Assembly (NCBI GenBank): GCA_018881555.1
Contig: JACAXG010000124.1
Location: forward strand, 806,001 to 870,000
Length of the DNA: 64,000 nucleotides
Source of the DNA: Amblyornis subalaris
Lineage: Eukaryota; Chordata; Aves; Passeriformes; Ptilonorhynchidae
Direction: 5' to 3'
The position numbers and the translations under genes were made by a program. Shown piece after piece: positions 41,140 to 52,362 of the stretch. Position 1 is the first letter of the stretch; every line of letters starts with the position of its first letter. Under the pieces are notes generated by a model that made no database searches, was not told the origin of the DNA, and saw only the letters and a program-made list of their open reading frames with translations.

Positions 41140-41172
41140 AAAAAAAAAAAAAAAAAAANATATATATATAAT
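41140..41172. repeat. Poly-A followed by (TA)n
   Basis: About 19 A from 41140, one N at 41159, then TATATATATA. The N falls at the junction, where homopolymer sequencing is unreliable. It lies 290 bp from the LTR and is probably unrelated to it. Confidence 0.85.
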
Positions 41173-41545
41173 TTATAACCATTCTTACATATGGAGATAG
41201 TAAATATTGACAGTTAAAGTTTGAGACAGACCCAAGAACTATGCCATCTGATTCTCCACATGGTGACTCAGTGACAAGGACAAACTTACTCCTTCTGTAA
41301 ATCTGAGAAGAATGCCTATAAGCAAGGCATTTGTGCCCTGTTTGCACACCCACAGCAAGTTTCTCAGGTAGTATGTAAGTGGTTTATTGCCTTTTCAGAT
41401 CCATTTAGATTTATATGTTATAAGCTGAGATGCAAATAATTACCTGGTTAATACAAAAAACAAGTGTGATGGTTTGACTGTGAACCAGCAGGGGAAATTA
41501 ACCCCACACAAAACACCTCGAGAGATTTTAGGTCAAAATTACAAT

Positions 41546-41551
41546 TTTAAT
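41546..41551 (-). promoter_or_regulatory. Candidate LTR polyadenylation signal (ATTAAA)
   Basis: ATTAAA reads on the minus strand, 82-87 bases before the LTR's 3' end, followed by a T-rich stretch. The position fits an R/U5 boundary and is a main reason for calling the LTR minus-oriented. It is in sense with GALNTL6 transcription, so it could in principle cause intronic polyadenylation. Confidence 0.45.
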
Positions 41552-41715
41552 AAAAAAGGTTAAAATAAATGCAGGAATACAGAAACACGGGCTTAAAGAA
41601 ACCGACAGAGTCACAGTACATCCTGATACCCTGTTGACCTGGGTGGTAGCTGTGCAGTCCAATTAGGCAGTGGTCCTGCAGGAAGGCCTGGTAGTCCGGT
41701 CCCGGTAGTGGAGTG

Positions 41716-41799
41716 GAGTAGCTGAGTCCAATTCCGAGGAGCAGAGTAGCTGATTCCAGTTCCCAGGAGCGGAGTAGCTGCATCCAATTCCGAGGAGTG
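41716..41799. repeat. 28-bp tandem repeat, three copies, inside the LTR
   Basis: Three back-to-back units begin GAGTAGCTG at 41716, 41744 and 41772, with an exact 28-bp spacing. Each runs through a CCAATTCCGAGGAG-like core with a few substitutions. The tandem array helps keep a 137-codon minus-strand frame open across the LTR; that frame is not a retroviral gene. Confidence 0.9.
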
Positions 41800-42083
41800 G
41801 AATCGAGCTGAGAGTCCCACCGAGAGTGGAGTCCCGAGAGCGGAGTCCCATCGAGGTGAGGGTATCTTCTCCCATCCAAAACCCTTGTTTTATGCTGTGT
41901 TGCTTGGCTGGCACCTCCCCCAGGGGCGGGAACTTTCACAATGGGAGAGGATCTTCCCAATGTTCTACTGGTTGCTTCAGTAATGAGCTTGGATGAGCCC
42001 TAGGGTCCTCCGAGATGCTCCCCAGCGTTCTCAGAGATGATCCGAGGTCCTCCGATGATCCGGGGTTCAGGCTAATTAGTCAG

Positions 42084-42185
42084 GCTGGGTGGTGCTAATG
42101 GGCCATTAGCTGAGATCAGATAATCAGCTGGGTGGTGCTAATGAGCCATTACCTGAGATCAGATAACCAGGGTGGGTGGTGCTTG
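42084..42185. repeat. 43-bp tandem duplication inside the LTR
   Basis: GCTGGGTGGTGCTAATG starts at 42084 and again at 42127. Both units continue through a GCCATTA...GAGATCAGATAA core. A third partial unit starts near 42171 (GGTGGGTGGTGCT). In minus orientation this lies in U3, where such duplications often act as enhancer repeats; that role is inferred. Confidence 0.88.
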
Positions 42186-45100
42186 CTGTCGGCTGCAGTG
42201 CTTTTATCAGTTGAGATAAGGAGTCTCAGGTGTGTAATTATGAAATTTGTCCAGCTTTTGTGGGTGGTAATAGAATATATAACTAACCCAGGACAACAGG
42301 CACCCCTACGAATTCAGAGATACAAGAATTATCATCAAGGCAAGCAATATAAGCCCAGATAAACAACTGAAAAAAGTTATGTCATATTCTTGGGACTAGC
42401 CTGCATAAGTCCTTCTGCTTTATTCAAAACAAAACACATTTTTTTCTACCACACCCAAAGCAACACTTTGAATCTCAATGCTCTTCTCTTTTTCCTGTTT
42501 CCTTTTGGCAAATCAGACACATTACTCTTGTGAAAACTTTCAATACTACATATACTGTTTCATATACCCACTACTACTGCACTTCCCAGTGATGGCCTTT
42601 CCTCCTTCTTACAAAAGATACTAATGCTGCAACCATTAGTATTGCCCTTTATCATTCATTTCGTGGTTTAAAACGCATTCTTTATTTTAAAGAGCCTTAC
42701 AACTGACTGACATTCCCGTGGTAAGGAGAGCTAAAATTAATGCTTGACCTGCTATGAGCAGAGCTCTATACAGCCCTTTTCCTCCCTTGCCATTGATTCA
42801 CATCTCTCTGAATAATACAAACCTAATTAATGCCAACTATTTTTCAAATGCCTGACACAAATTAGAGCAAATTTCCTGTACTGAAGTCAACTGAAATTTT
42901 CCGTCAATATATGCTGTGGAATCAAGCAGAGGCAGAAGTGGAGACTTAAAGAACCACCCTCAGCCAGGATCTGAACAGATTTTCAACTAATTAGTTTGAA
43001 ATAATTTCTATTCAAAAGGACAACTCATCACTTACAGAACACAACTAAACATTTATCCCAAGGCCACATCTATGCATAATTCATCAGGAATCCAATATGT
43101 CCATTGGGAACTTTTTTTGAAAAAGTTAACTTGGTGAAAACTGATGTCTGGATTCAGCCAAAAGTATTTGCTGATTTTTTTTTTATTATTATTTTGTTGA
43201 TATCTGGGTTAAAAGCAGCAAACGAAAAATATATTTTGAAAACCAAAATTTTAAAATTACAGGTTTTTTCCCCAAATTTTATATAAATTACAGAACTAAT
43301 ACTATTAAAGGATAGACATTCAAGTTAAAAATTCTGTTTGTGAACCAAAACAATACTTTCTAATTTTATCATAGACAGAAAAAAGTGTAAAGTCCAATCT
43401 AAAGTCTTACATGTACACAGCTTGAAATTTCAGGTGTATATGAAGGAAGTCCATAAAAATTTCTGTCTCCCTGAGAAATTAAAAAAAATTAAAATTCCAT
43501 TATGCAGATTTATTATGTATTTATACACCACATGTAACTCTGAATTCTACTTTCAGCTGTATGATCAAAAGCCCCTTAATAAATCCAGCTTTTGAGGAGA
43601 AAGATCTTTAACAACCACGTTAAGACAGCAAGCATACACACTTACCTAGCCCTCCGTAACTACAGGTAACAGAGGAATAGGAAGTAAAGCAGAGATTTAC
43701 TTTAATTGAAAGCTTTGTTTTAGATGCATTACCAGAAATTCCACCATTTAATTTGTCAAGTATTTTTAAAACCAGAAAAGCAGAAAGAAATCATCATACC
43801 TCACATTTTCCAGAGGGGGGAAAACCCCACTTAGCTTGTCTATTTTTTGTTGCTATTAATTCATCACTGCATGTGATATGATTTAACCTAGAGAAAGTGT
43901 TTTTGCATATGTTTAATTTAATTTTTCCTGTACTTGCTTATATAGTAAAACAACATCTTTACAATACAGAGAGAAATTATAACAAAGACCTTGGATTGGA
44001 TTAAGAACTGATGTTCTACTGCAGCTGGATGCCAGGTGCCCAGCAAAGCCACCCCATCATTCCCCTCCTCAGCTGGACAGGGGAGAGAAAAGGCTTGTGG
44101 GTTGAAATAAGAGTAAGGAGAGATCACTCTAATTACCACCATGGGCAAAACAGACTCGACTTGCAGAAAAATTAACTTATTGCCAAAAAACGCTCAGGGT
44201 CTCATAACTTCTATGTACGACACAAGAAATCTCAAAAAAAAAAAAAAGGAAAAAAAAGAAAAAATATGAAAACATGATCTGTATCACAGTTTATTATAGA
44301 TTTAGAAAAGTTGATCATTGTGTAAAATCGGGGAAAAAAGTAATTTCAATACCATAATGAAGTGGCAGTATGTTAGTAACTTGCTTAACTCATTGATAAC
44401 AGCTAATTAAAATATCATTCCTCTAGAACTTTAACTACTCACAGCTTTCATTTTTTTTGTGAGGCATGTGAAGTGATTTCTTCCCAGTATAACCACTTTA
44501 GTAAAAGCTGGGAACAAAATATATCGGAAAAAAAACCAAATAAACTAACATGTTATTTATTTAGAGGCTTCTTTTATTTTTGTGTGGCAATAGTAGAAAT
44601 AAATTAGTCTCTCAATTCAAAAACCCTTGAAGTATTCAATAACCAGAGTTGTTCAAGAGTGGGAAGAAGACCTGGGAGGACAATGGAATCAGTATCCTCC
44701 TAGTGTCTGCAAGATGCCCTCTGGACACTACTCCTTCCCCACTTCATACACCAGTACTCACCGTGTTCCAGGATCAGTCTCCCCTTTTGTAAACTGCCAC
44801 GGAATAAAAATGCAAAAAGCAACTAGAAGTATCAGTAGCCTCATATACATTAAACATTGTTTCCAAAACACATACAAGCTATCAAATTAATTAGCATGTA
44901 AAATATAAGTAATGGTCAGGGTAACCTGAAATTACTTCAGCTATCATTTAAAAATATAAAAATGTAAACCATTTCATGAGAAATTTCAAGAGAAAGACTG
45001 TTTCCATGTTTTAAGAATACCTATAATGAACTTCAAATGTGCATCTTGATTTTTTTTTAAATCTGAGCATTTTTACACTGAATTTCCTGGCAAGTTTTAC

Positions 45101-45961
45101 TATTCACATTTCAATATCACCTGCAGAACCTTTAGTCAAGATTGCATTTTAAAAAGTTTATTTTTAGCTTGTAGACTGCGGAACTTTCACACAGGCTGGC
45201 ATTTCTAGTCAGTCCTAGAAATGTGGTTTCTTTTTTAACTTTTTTTATACTAGAAGGAAGACAGATTCCCCCAGACACCACTTCACTGCAAGCATGCAGG
45301 GCAGACAACTTTGTGTCACATAATCACATCCAAAAGGTAGCTCTGTTCCTTGAGAAGCAGTGATTACAGGGCACCGTTTGATGAGCTAGTGTCTATAAAG
45401 CTAATTATAGCACAACAATAATATATCTCTGCCTTTTCACATACATTCACTGGATGTCAGACAAACTGTTTCACCAGTCCAATAATCTTCCTCTGTCAGC
45501 TTATTTAATGAAAACAGGAAGGAAAAGAAAGAAAGTCACCTTACACATATTTCAGTCATAAACTGCATTGAGATAACTATACTAGACTTTTATACTTGCA
45601 AATTTAATTCATATCCCCCAAAAAGAGAAGCTGTGACAGGAAAGTAGGCATTATTTATTGGGCTTTATTTTTTTTAGGAATCCAAACATCTTGTTGGCCT
45701 TTTGAAGGCCAAAAGGCTAAAACAATACTCCAAAAATATTTTGGTGACTGTAACTATGTCCTCTGCTAAACTGTATTTTCTATACATGAAAATAATTAAG
45801 TTTACAGTATCAAGTCAAATGGCAGCACATAGATAGTATCATAGAGGAACACATTACATACAATTTTTGCCGAACTTTAACAATTGCAGTGTTAAGGAAA
45901 GCAAGTAGCGCATTTTAGAATGAGAGCTTTCTACTGTCTTTGGAATGGCATGCTTGTGATT

Positions 45962-45976
45962 ATCATCATCATCATC
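45962..45976. repeat. (ATC)5 microsatellite
   Basis: Five ATC units, followed by a CTCGATGATGG sequence that can pair back with them. Confidence 0.85.
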
Positions 45977-46590
45977 CTCGATGATGGAGTCTGTAACATG
46001 CAAGGTTATTGAATAGAGTGCAAGCAATCTGTGGCACTGGCATACAACACTGATAGCAAATTCCCTTCATTATCACAAAGATTAGACCACAAAAGAATCT
46101 TGCTCATTTGGCAAACCTTTAAAACTGAAGTTCTTCTTATGGGTTCTGAACTGGATTGAGGCTAAAGGAATGTCTTCTTTAAATCTTTAAAAGAGATGGA
46201 CTTTAAAGCTGGCTGACAGCAGTTTATTCCATGTTTTAACATTAAAAGATGACACAAAAGTAGTAAGAAAAAATTCCATTTTCTCATTGCATCTGAATTG
46301 AAAAGTAAGGTCTTGATATGCTATAATTGCTGCCAAGTATTTATTCAAGCTTTTTCACTACAGTTTAATCAGGATTCTTCCTTCTCCTCTGAATTTGAGT
46401 TTTCACAGCAAACTAAGAAACATTGCTTTGTTTCACTGAGTCAAGCAGTAATTGCTCTGAACTGACAAACTTGATCATTTTTACACCTATCACAAGAGAC
46501 AACAAGCTCAATTTAGATGGTCTATAGAGCTCTCCCTTACACACAGACAGGTCTAGCTTTATTTAAATTTTATTTTTCTTTGGCTTGTTT

Positions 46591-46608
46591 GTTTCTTTCT
46601 TTCTTTTT
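46591..46608. repeat. (CTTT)n microsatellite
   Basis: Three to four CTTT units ending in a T run. Confidence 0.8.
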
Positions 46609-48625
46609 AGAATTGTGTGAGCACTCAAATCAACATCCAAATACAATGGGAGAAGGTACTAGAGAGGAGACTTCGGTCTGTTAAGGATTTCATACCTGCA
46701 CAGACGAAAACACAGAGAAAGATGAATACCTAGCAACATAAATAATTTTTCTAGGAGAGAACGTCTTGAATTTTGGATACTAGTTTCAATCTAGAATATG
46801 TATATCACTGATACAGTGATAGTCATAGATATTTCTCACCAAGTTTCTGGAAATACAATTTTCTTCCTGCCTATCATGGTAAAAATCAACATGCCAATGC
46901 CCAGCACAGAAAAGTATGCACAAGATAATTTTCAGTGTTCTAAATAATATGAGTTATATTATGAACTCTGCTTCCCCTTCCTTGGTCTCTCTGGTAGCTC
47001 TTAAAAATTAGCTTACCAATTACACTTAAATGGTTTGACTGATGAGTTTCCAAAGTGAGAGTGTGGGGTGGGGGGAGGCAGGAGGATGCAGGGAAGAACA
47101 GGAGAAGAATCAAATTAACTTCAACCACAAAAAGGGCCTCATATCTGGCCACGGTAACAGAGGCATTGTGCTTTAAAATAGAAGCTTGGCTCTGACTTAC
47201 AGCCACCTATAAACTCTTTTTTATGCACAGATTTAAGTGGCAAGAGTTAGTCCTATCATGTGCGCAGTTTTCTTACAGAGATGAATCCTGTACAGGTACA
47301 GCCTTACACTTCCTGGCTGCTTCTGCACCACTGTAATATTAAGTTGTAACTTGAGATCCAGTGAGGGTGTGTACTAACCCAAACTACAATTTAAATGATA
47401 CTGTGATATGCCATTTCACAATCTGAGGAAGCCAGTCTCTAGTTACCCAGAGAAAACTGTTAAGGCCTTGTGAGTAAAAAACAAAACCAAAACACCAAAT
47501 CGTATTTTCTAGCTATCAGGGTTTCAACTTCTGGAGAAGGCACCACTGAAAAAAAAATTCTCTTTCCAAATCAGTATTTGAGAGTATAAAAGTTTTATGG
47601 TGCTTGGCACGCAGCTCCAGATTGATCTCACTGTCTTCAATAGGACATCCGGACCTTTAAGAGTGGTAGAATCAGATCACAGTCTGCAGCATTTTATTTG
47701 CAGAGAAAATGCATTTTAATATGTGAAACACTTTATGTAACTGCAATAGATTGCATCCGTCTTTCATATTACACATCCTTTATTGCTGTCTCCTTGACAA
47801 GCCATGATTAACATTACAGTTTAGAATTTTTTAATCACGTCAGACTTGCATTATGATAAACTGACAAACATTTTTTCTCTTTTACAAAACAATACATTGT
47901 AAACTGCATGAAGCATATTCATGATTAATGCTATGAACAATTAGGTTATGACTGTTTATTGAGACCTTGGCTACCACTGCAGTTCCAATTATATTGCAAA
48001 TTCTCAAATTCTTTCTAAAGGAATTGCAAGTTCAGAAACCTAAATTAAATTCAGTAAATTTGTTTAATACATAATGCTGACAAAATTCCCAGTGTGTAAT
48101 CCCACATGAAAAATGGCATAAGTAAATCAATATTTTAGAATACACTTCTTTTCCTGCACAACATCTATTACATTTATCTGTATAAGTATCACATAACTAT
48201 TTTTTTTCATAACCAATAGGGAATTACATTTAATGTTGCTTTCTGTATCATGCTGCCTCATATCTTCTAGAAGCACTCGGGCACTAGGCTTTACCTTGAC
48301 AAGTTCTTCTGAATTTAAGAATGGGCACTGTTTAAAATTATTATAAGGATTAACCAAAGAAGTTTGGGGGAATTATTTTACTGCACTTTATTCTCAAAAC
48401 TACTTGAACAGAAGTGATGGAAAAGGATCACCAGTGCACAATTTCTTGAAGTCACAATGAAGTCAAGTTTCAGGTGTTCACTACTTGTTATTGCTGTACA
48501 AAAGCACTGTTGTCTTTTGCCTCCTTTTTACATTCCACCTCAAGAACACAGCTTCATTCTATTTCCATTGTCATTGTCATCACAAACATGTACAGTTCAC
48601 TTGTTTTTCAATATCTCTGCTTACC

Positions 48626-48714
48626 TTGTTTATAAAACTAATCTGTACGAATGTTTGTTTGTAGAACTATAGAACATACTGTCTGTTTGTTTATAGAACT
48701 AATCTCTATGAAAT
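48626..48714. repeat. Diverged short direct duplication
   Basis: TTGTTTATAAAACTAATCTG near 48627 recurs as TTGTTTATAGAACTAATCTC near 48687, about 61 bp downstream, followed in each by a related TAYGAA-like stretch. A third weaker unit (TTTGTAGAACTATAGAAC) lies between. This looks like an old local tandem duplication. Confidence 0.6.
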
Positions 48715-50570
48715 GCCTGCACTGAGGCATGTAAAGGTCAAGATCTTTAAAACTCCCTTCTCCCAGTCAAGGTAACATTTCGAAGAAGCAGAAAGGTAAA
48801 GACAATACCAAATACAGGAAAGAATTAAAACCATCTTTCCTGCCCCCCACATAAGGCTTCTACATGCTATTTAAATATAGAGATAGGAGGAACAAAGACT
48901 GCAAATGGCTCAGTAACTGCTGGAATAGCCATTGGGTGTTACAGTACATTCTAAAAGGTTTTTCCTTTGAGATCTTCTTAGCAGAAAAGACCAAAATGGC
49001 TCAACAGTCAAACATAAAAGTAGTGACAGCCACATCTCAGAAGTCACTTAATCTATTCCTTGGCCAATTTCTTTTGAAGACAAAAGTTTTTATAAATTTG
49101 TATTTACACAGCTGCTTATGTGTTACCATTCTCTCAGAAATTTGCTTATTACACTAAATTTTCAACCCACCTCATAGAACACAAACATTTCAGCATACAC
49201 ATGCAATCAGACAAAAACATCTCCAAAGCATTATAAAGAAAAAAATAAGACTGTATTTAAAGAATAAAAATTGAAAACAAACACACACTACGGAACTTGC
49301 AGTAAGCAATCTTTCTACATGTATCCTATAGGCTCTTAAAATCACTAACAGAATTGATAAAACGTTTTCAGAAATTAAACCTTATTTTTTCCTTTCCATC
49401 AGTTCTGCTCAGCTGGAAATTTTCCCTTTTTTTCTATTTCTTCAGTTCCCCTTTTGTAGTACTTTACACTGGAAAAGCTATCACTTGTAGGTAGAAATAG
49501 GTTGTCAGGATCAGAAACAGCACCATATTTAAATATGAACATTCAACCTGCACTTCTCTAGAAGCCCAAGAATTACACATATGAATCCTTACTCTTATCT
49601 GAGAAAGGTGGTAATTCATCATTACTGTTACTGCTCATAACTGATGATAGAGCTGAGAATTTCTTGAGTGAAATACATAAAATAACTTTCAGAAATAGGG
49701 GAACAGTGACGCTGACTGATTCTTGAGGACTCTTAGTCTCACTACCCAGGACATAAAGATAGAGGTGAAACCAACACAATTTCTTCTTGTGGATGCTTTT
49801 GAATTACTACCTTAGGCTTCATGGCTCTCTTCTGTGAATCTCATCCCTCATGGGAGCATTCAGGGATCTGAGACTCCTGATTCTGCACAGAAACCTGGGA
49901 AAATCAGTGGCTGTCAGTGCCACAGAAGCTGCCGTGGCCCTGAAATGAACATCTTGGTAGAAATGTCCTCAGAGTCCTCCCCAGACAACTGAAGGAAAGC
50001 AGGAAAATCTCTGATAAAACAAAGAAACGGCAGCTACAGTAGCTGATTCATGGCCGTACCAGGGGCTTCAGCATCCAGGGTCTCTACTCCCCCCAGAGAT
50101 GCAGGTAGATTTACACTGCCCTGACAATCAGTGTTCCTGTAGCTGCACCAATACACACAGCAGTAGCTCTCTGGGCCATTACTACACAGGCTGCTTTCAT
50201 GCAGGGTGCACCCACCACTCTGAACGCCAACACAAGAGCGCTCCTCTGACACACACAAGACGTTGTTTATTACTCACTGAAACAAAAACTGACACATGTA
50301 AGGTTTGCATTTGTTTACAGTTCTCGTATTTTTAATGCAAATTAAGCATATTCTTCATCAAGGCATGTCATCAGTTGTATTCCCAGAGGAAAAGAAATTA
50401 ATAGAAACAGGTCTTATTTTAAATTCTGATTTCTTGTCAAAAAGATAGCATGACTTATCAACTCCAATAAAGTCAGTTTCTCTGATTAGCTTATTTTGTT
50501 CCCTACCCCTCCATTGTAATATCTGACTGACTTAATGCCTCACTTTAGAAAATGGAAGCAATTAAACTTC

Positions 50571-50584
50571 TTTTTTTTTTTTTT
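50571..50584. repeat. Poly-T tract (14 T)
   Basis: Uninterrupted run of T; no adjoining insertion body is recognised. Confidence 0.85.
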
Positions 50585-51076
50585 CCTTCTAAAGTATCTA
50601 TCACAACTGTTTAGTTAGGAATTACTTTTTTTTTAAGGTAAAGTTTTGCATTCCTTTTCCTATATTTCAGTCACTGGTTTTGAGCTAATGACAGAGTAAT
50701 ATTCGGAGAAAAATGGAAGTGATCAGGTTGACTGAATAACTTAAATTTTCATTTCAGTACATCTATTTTGTACTCAAAAGTAGTATATTTAAATCATTAT
50801 ATGTTCCTTTCTGTGACTGCGTGAATCAGGGCTTGGACAACCAGAAACTAAATGGATAACTTCCGTTTTCCACCAACAGTATAACCATTAGTATTTCTGC
50901 AACCCAACAGCATTTCCCTCTCTTGTCTTCTTGAATTCTTGTATCAAAATTAACCAACAAATATTGTTAGAACTCGTTTGGAAGACTTATTTACACACAG
51001 AATGATTGAAAATACTGAGGCAACATTAAAAACTTGGGAAAGAGAAATAAGCTGCAAGTTAAATGGCAACTTAATT

Positions 51077-51194
51077 GGTATTAGAAAAGTAGTTAGAAAA
51101 TACCAAAACTACAAAAAAAATTATATTAGAAAATATACAAAAAAAATAGATCAAAATCTTTTCTAATACCAAAAAAATGGTATCTTTTGGTATT
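51077..51194. repeat. Nested inverted-repeat (foldback) cluster
   Basis: GGTATTAGAAAAG (51077-51089) is matched by its exact reverse complement CTTTTCTAATACC at 51158-51170. Inside and beside it, AATACCAAAA at 51099-51108 and 51166-51175 region is complementary to TTTTGGTATT at 51185-51194, and ATACCA/TGGTAT forms a tighter hairpin. The area is A-rich with several decayed TTAGAAAATA units. It looks like a small foldback produced by local duplication and inversion, or a MITE-like remnant; no target duplication is clear. Confidence 0.65.
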
Positions 51195-52338
51195 CAAAAA
51201 GTAGTTCCAGTGCCTTTCCTAATTCATATTAAAAAAGCAAGAGTACACATGGTAGCATACAAAAAAATATACAATTAACGTGTCAAAATCATTCTGTTAT
51301 GGCAAGAAATACCAAGACTCCAGACAGATTTAGAAATTTTGGAATGAAATACCTACAGTGGCAATGGGTAGAGAAAGAAAAATTTGGCTGTATGAAAGAT
51401 CATTTATCGAAGTACCTGGAAAAGCAAGAAATTTATTTCCTAAACGAACGGTTTAGGTGCAGTGTTTCCTTCCAATAACAGATGGAATAGACACTGTTTA
51501 ATCTGTTCATATGCACATTTGAAATAGTTGTGACCATTTCTGCCAATATCACACCATCATTTCTGGATATAAAGGAATCACTTACATGGAAACTGGATCT
51601 GTCAGTGGGTAATTTTTAACATGCTTGTGTGTCCAGTTAATTTCAGAAAATGCAAGTTGTTGATTCTAGAGTTGGGTTGGTTTTGGTTTGTTTTTTCTTT
51701 TCCAAATCAAATAACACATGGGTTGAAGTCAGAAAGTAAAATGCTAGCAGACTGGATAAATATAATTTCCTTTCACTGCTGCAGTGGCTGCACAGTAGAT
51801 ATTCTGTTATACAAGACATAGCTGGGCATAAGTGTAGGAGCTAATTGCTGTTCTGTGCATCTGTGCAACAGCGTCACTAAGATCATGGCAGTATCTCAGA
51901 GCAACCTGTGTACAGTCCACTGGACTTTGTTGTGATAAGCACAACAGATAGCAGTGCAGTCCCACATTCCATGCTAATTTACAGACTTTTACTAGGACAC
52001 AGAAAAAAAATATAGTTGTTGAAAAAATTACCTGTTACAGAATTAACACTCCAAAAACTGATTTCCTTTTTCTCCACCAAAAGAAACAATATCCTACAAC
52101 ATTCTTAACAGAGACAGAAAGTGTCATCTCTTTCCAAGAAATCAAGTCACACAGAAAATGAAATGCCTATGAGAAAATGGGAAATTATAGTCTAATTTAT
52201 AGACTCCCAGACTGCTGCCTTAATTACAGCCCATACCCATTGTGACATCATTGGTGTATCTCCTTGAGGAGCTTATTTCCTCCTGTAGCATCAACAGAAG
52301 TGGAGTAGAAGACATGTGTATGCACACACAGACACATA

Positions 52339-52362
52339 GATATATATATACATATATATATG
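52339..52362. repeat. (AT)n microsatellite
   Basis: GATATATATATA followed by CATATATATATG, preceded by a short CACACA/GACACA stretch. Confidence 0.85.

Larger units (their letters stand above)
41465..42295 (-). mobile_element. Solo LTR of an endogenous retrovirus
   Basis: An 831-bp block, GC-richer than its surroundings, starts TGTGATGG and ends CCAGGACA on the plus strand, so both ends fit the TG...CA rule and have imperfect inverted termini (TGTGATGG against TGTCCTGG). It is flanked by ACAAG (41460-41464) and ACAGG (42296-42300), a plausible 5-bp target-site duplication with one substitution. No gag, pol or env sequence, primer-binding site or second LTR is nearby, so it is a solo LTR left by recombination. 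Minus orientation is inferred from an ATTAAA signal 82-87 bases from one end, giving a U5 of normal length, and a CATAAAA box upstream. The TGTGATGGTTTGAC terminus resembles LTRs common in passerine genomes; the exact family cannot be named without a repeat library. Confidence 0.85.

Noticed and set aside
41716..41799. Regularly spaced 28-bp repeats that might suggest a CRISPR array
   Set aside because: The units are directly adjacent with no unique spacers, lie in a vertebrate LTR, and no cas genes exist.
41547..41960. 137-codon minus-strand frame
   Set aside because: It lies wholly inside the LTR and is kept open by the 28-bp tandem repeats, whose length is not a multiple of three; no retroviral protein similarity is visible.
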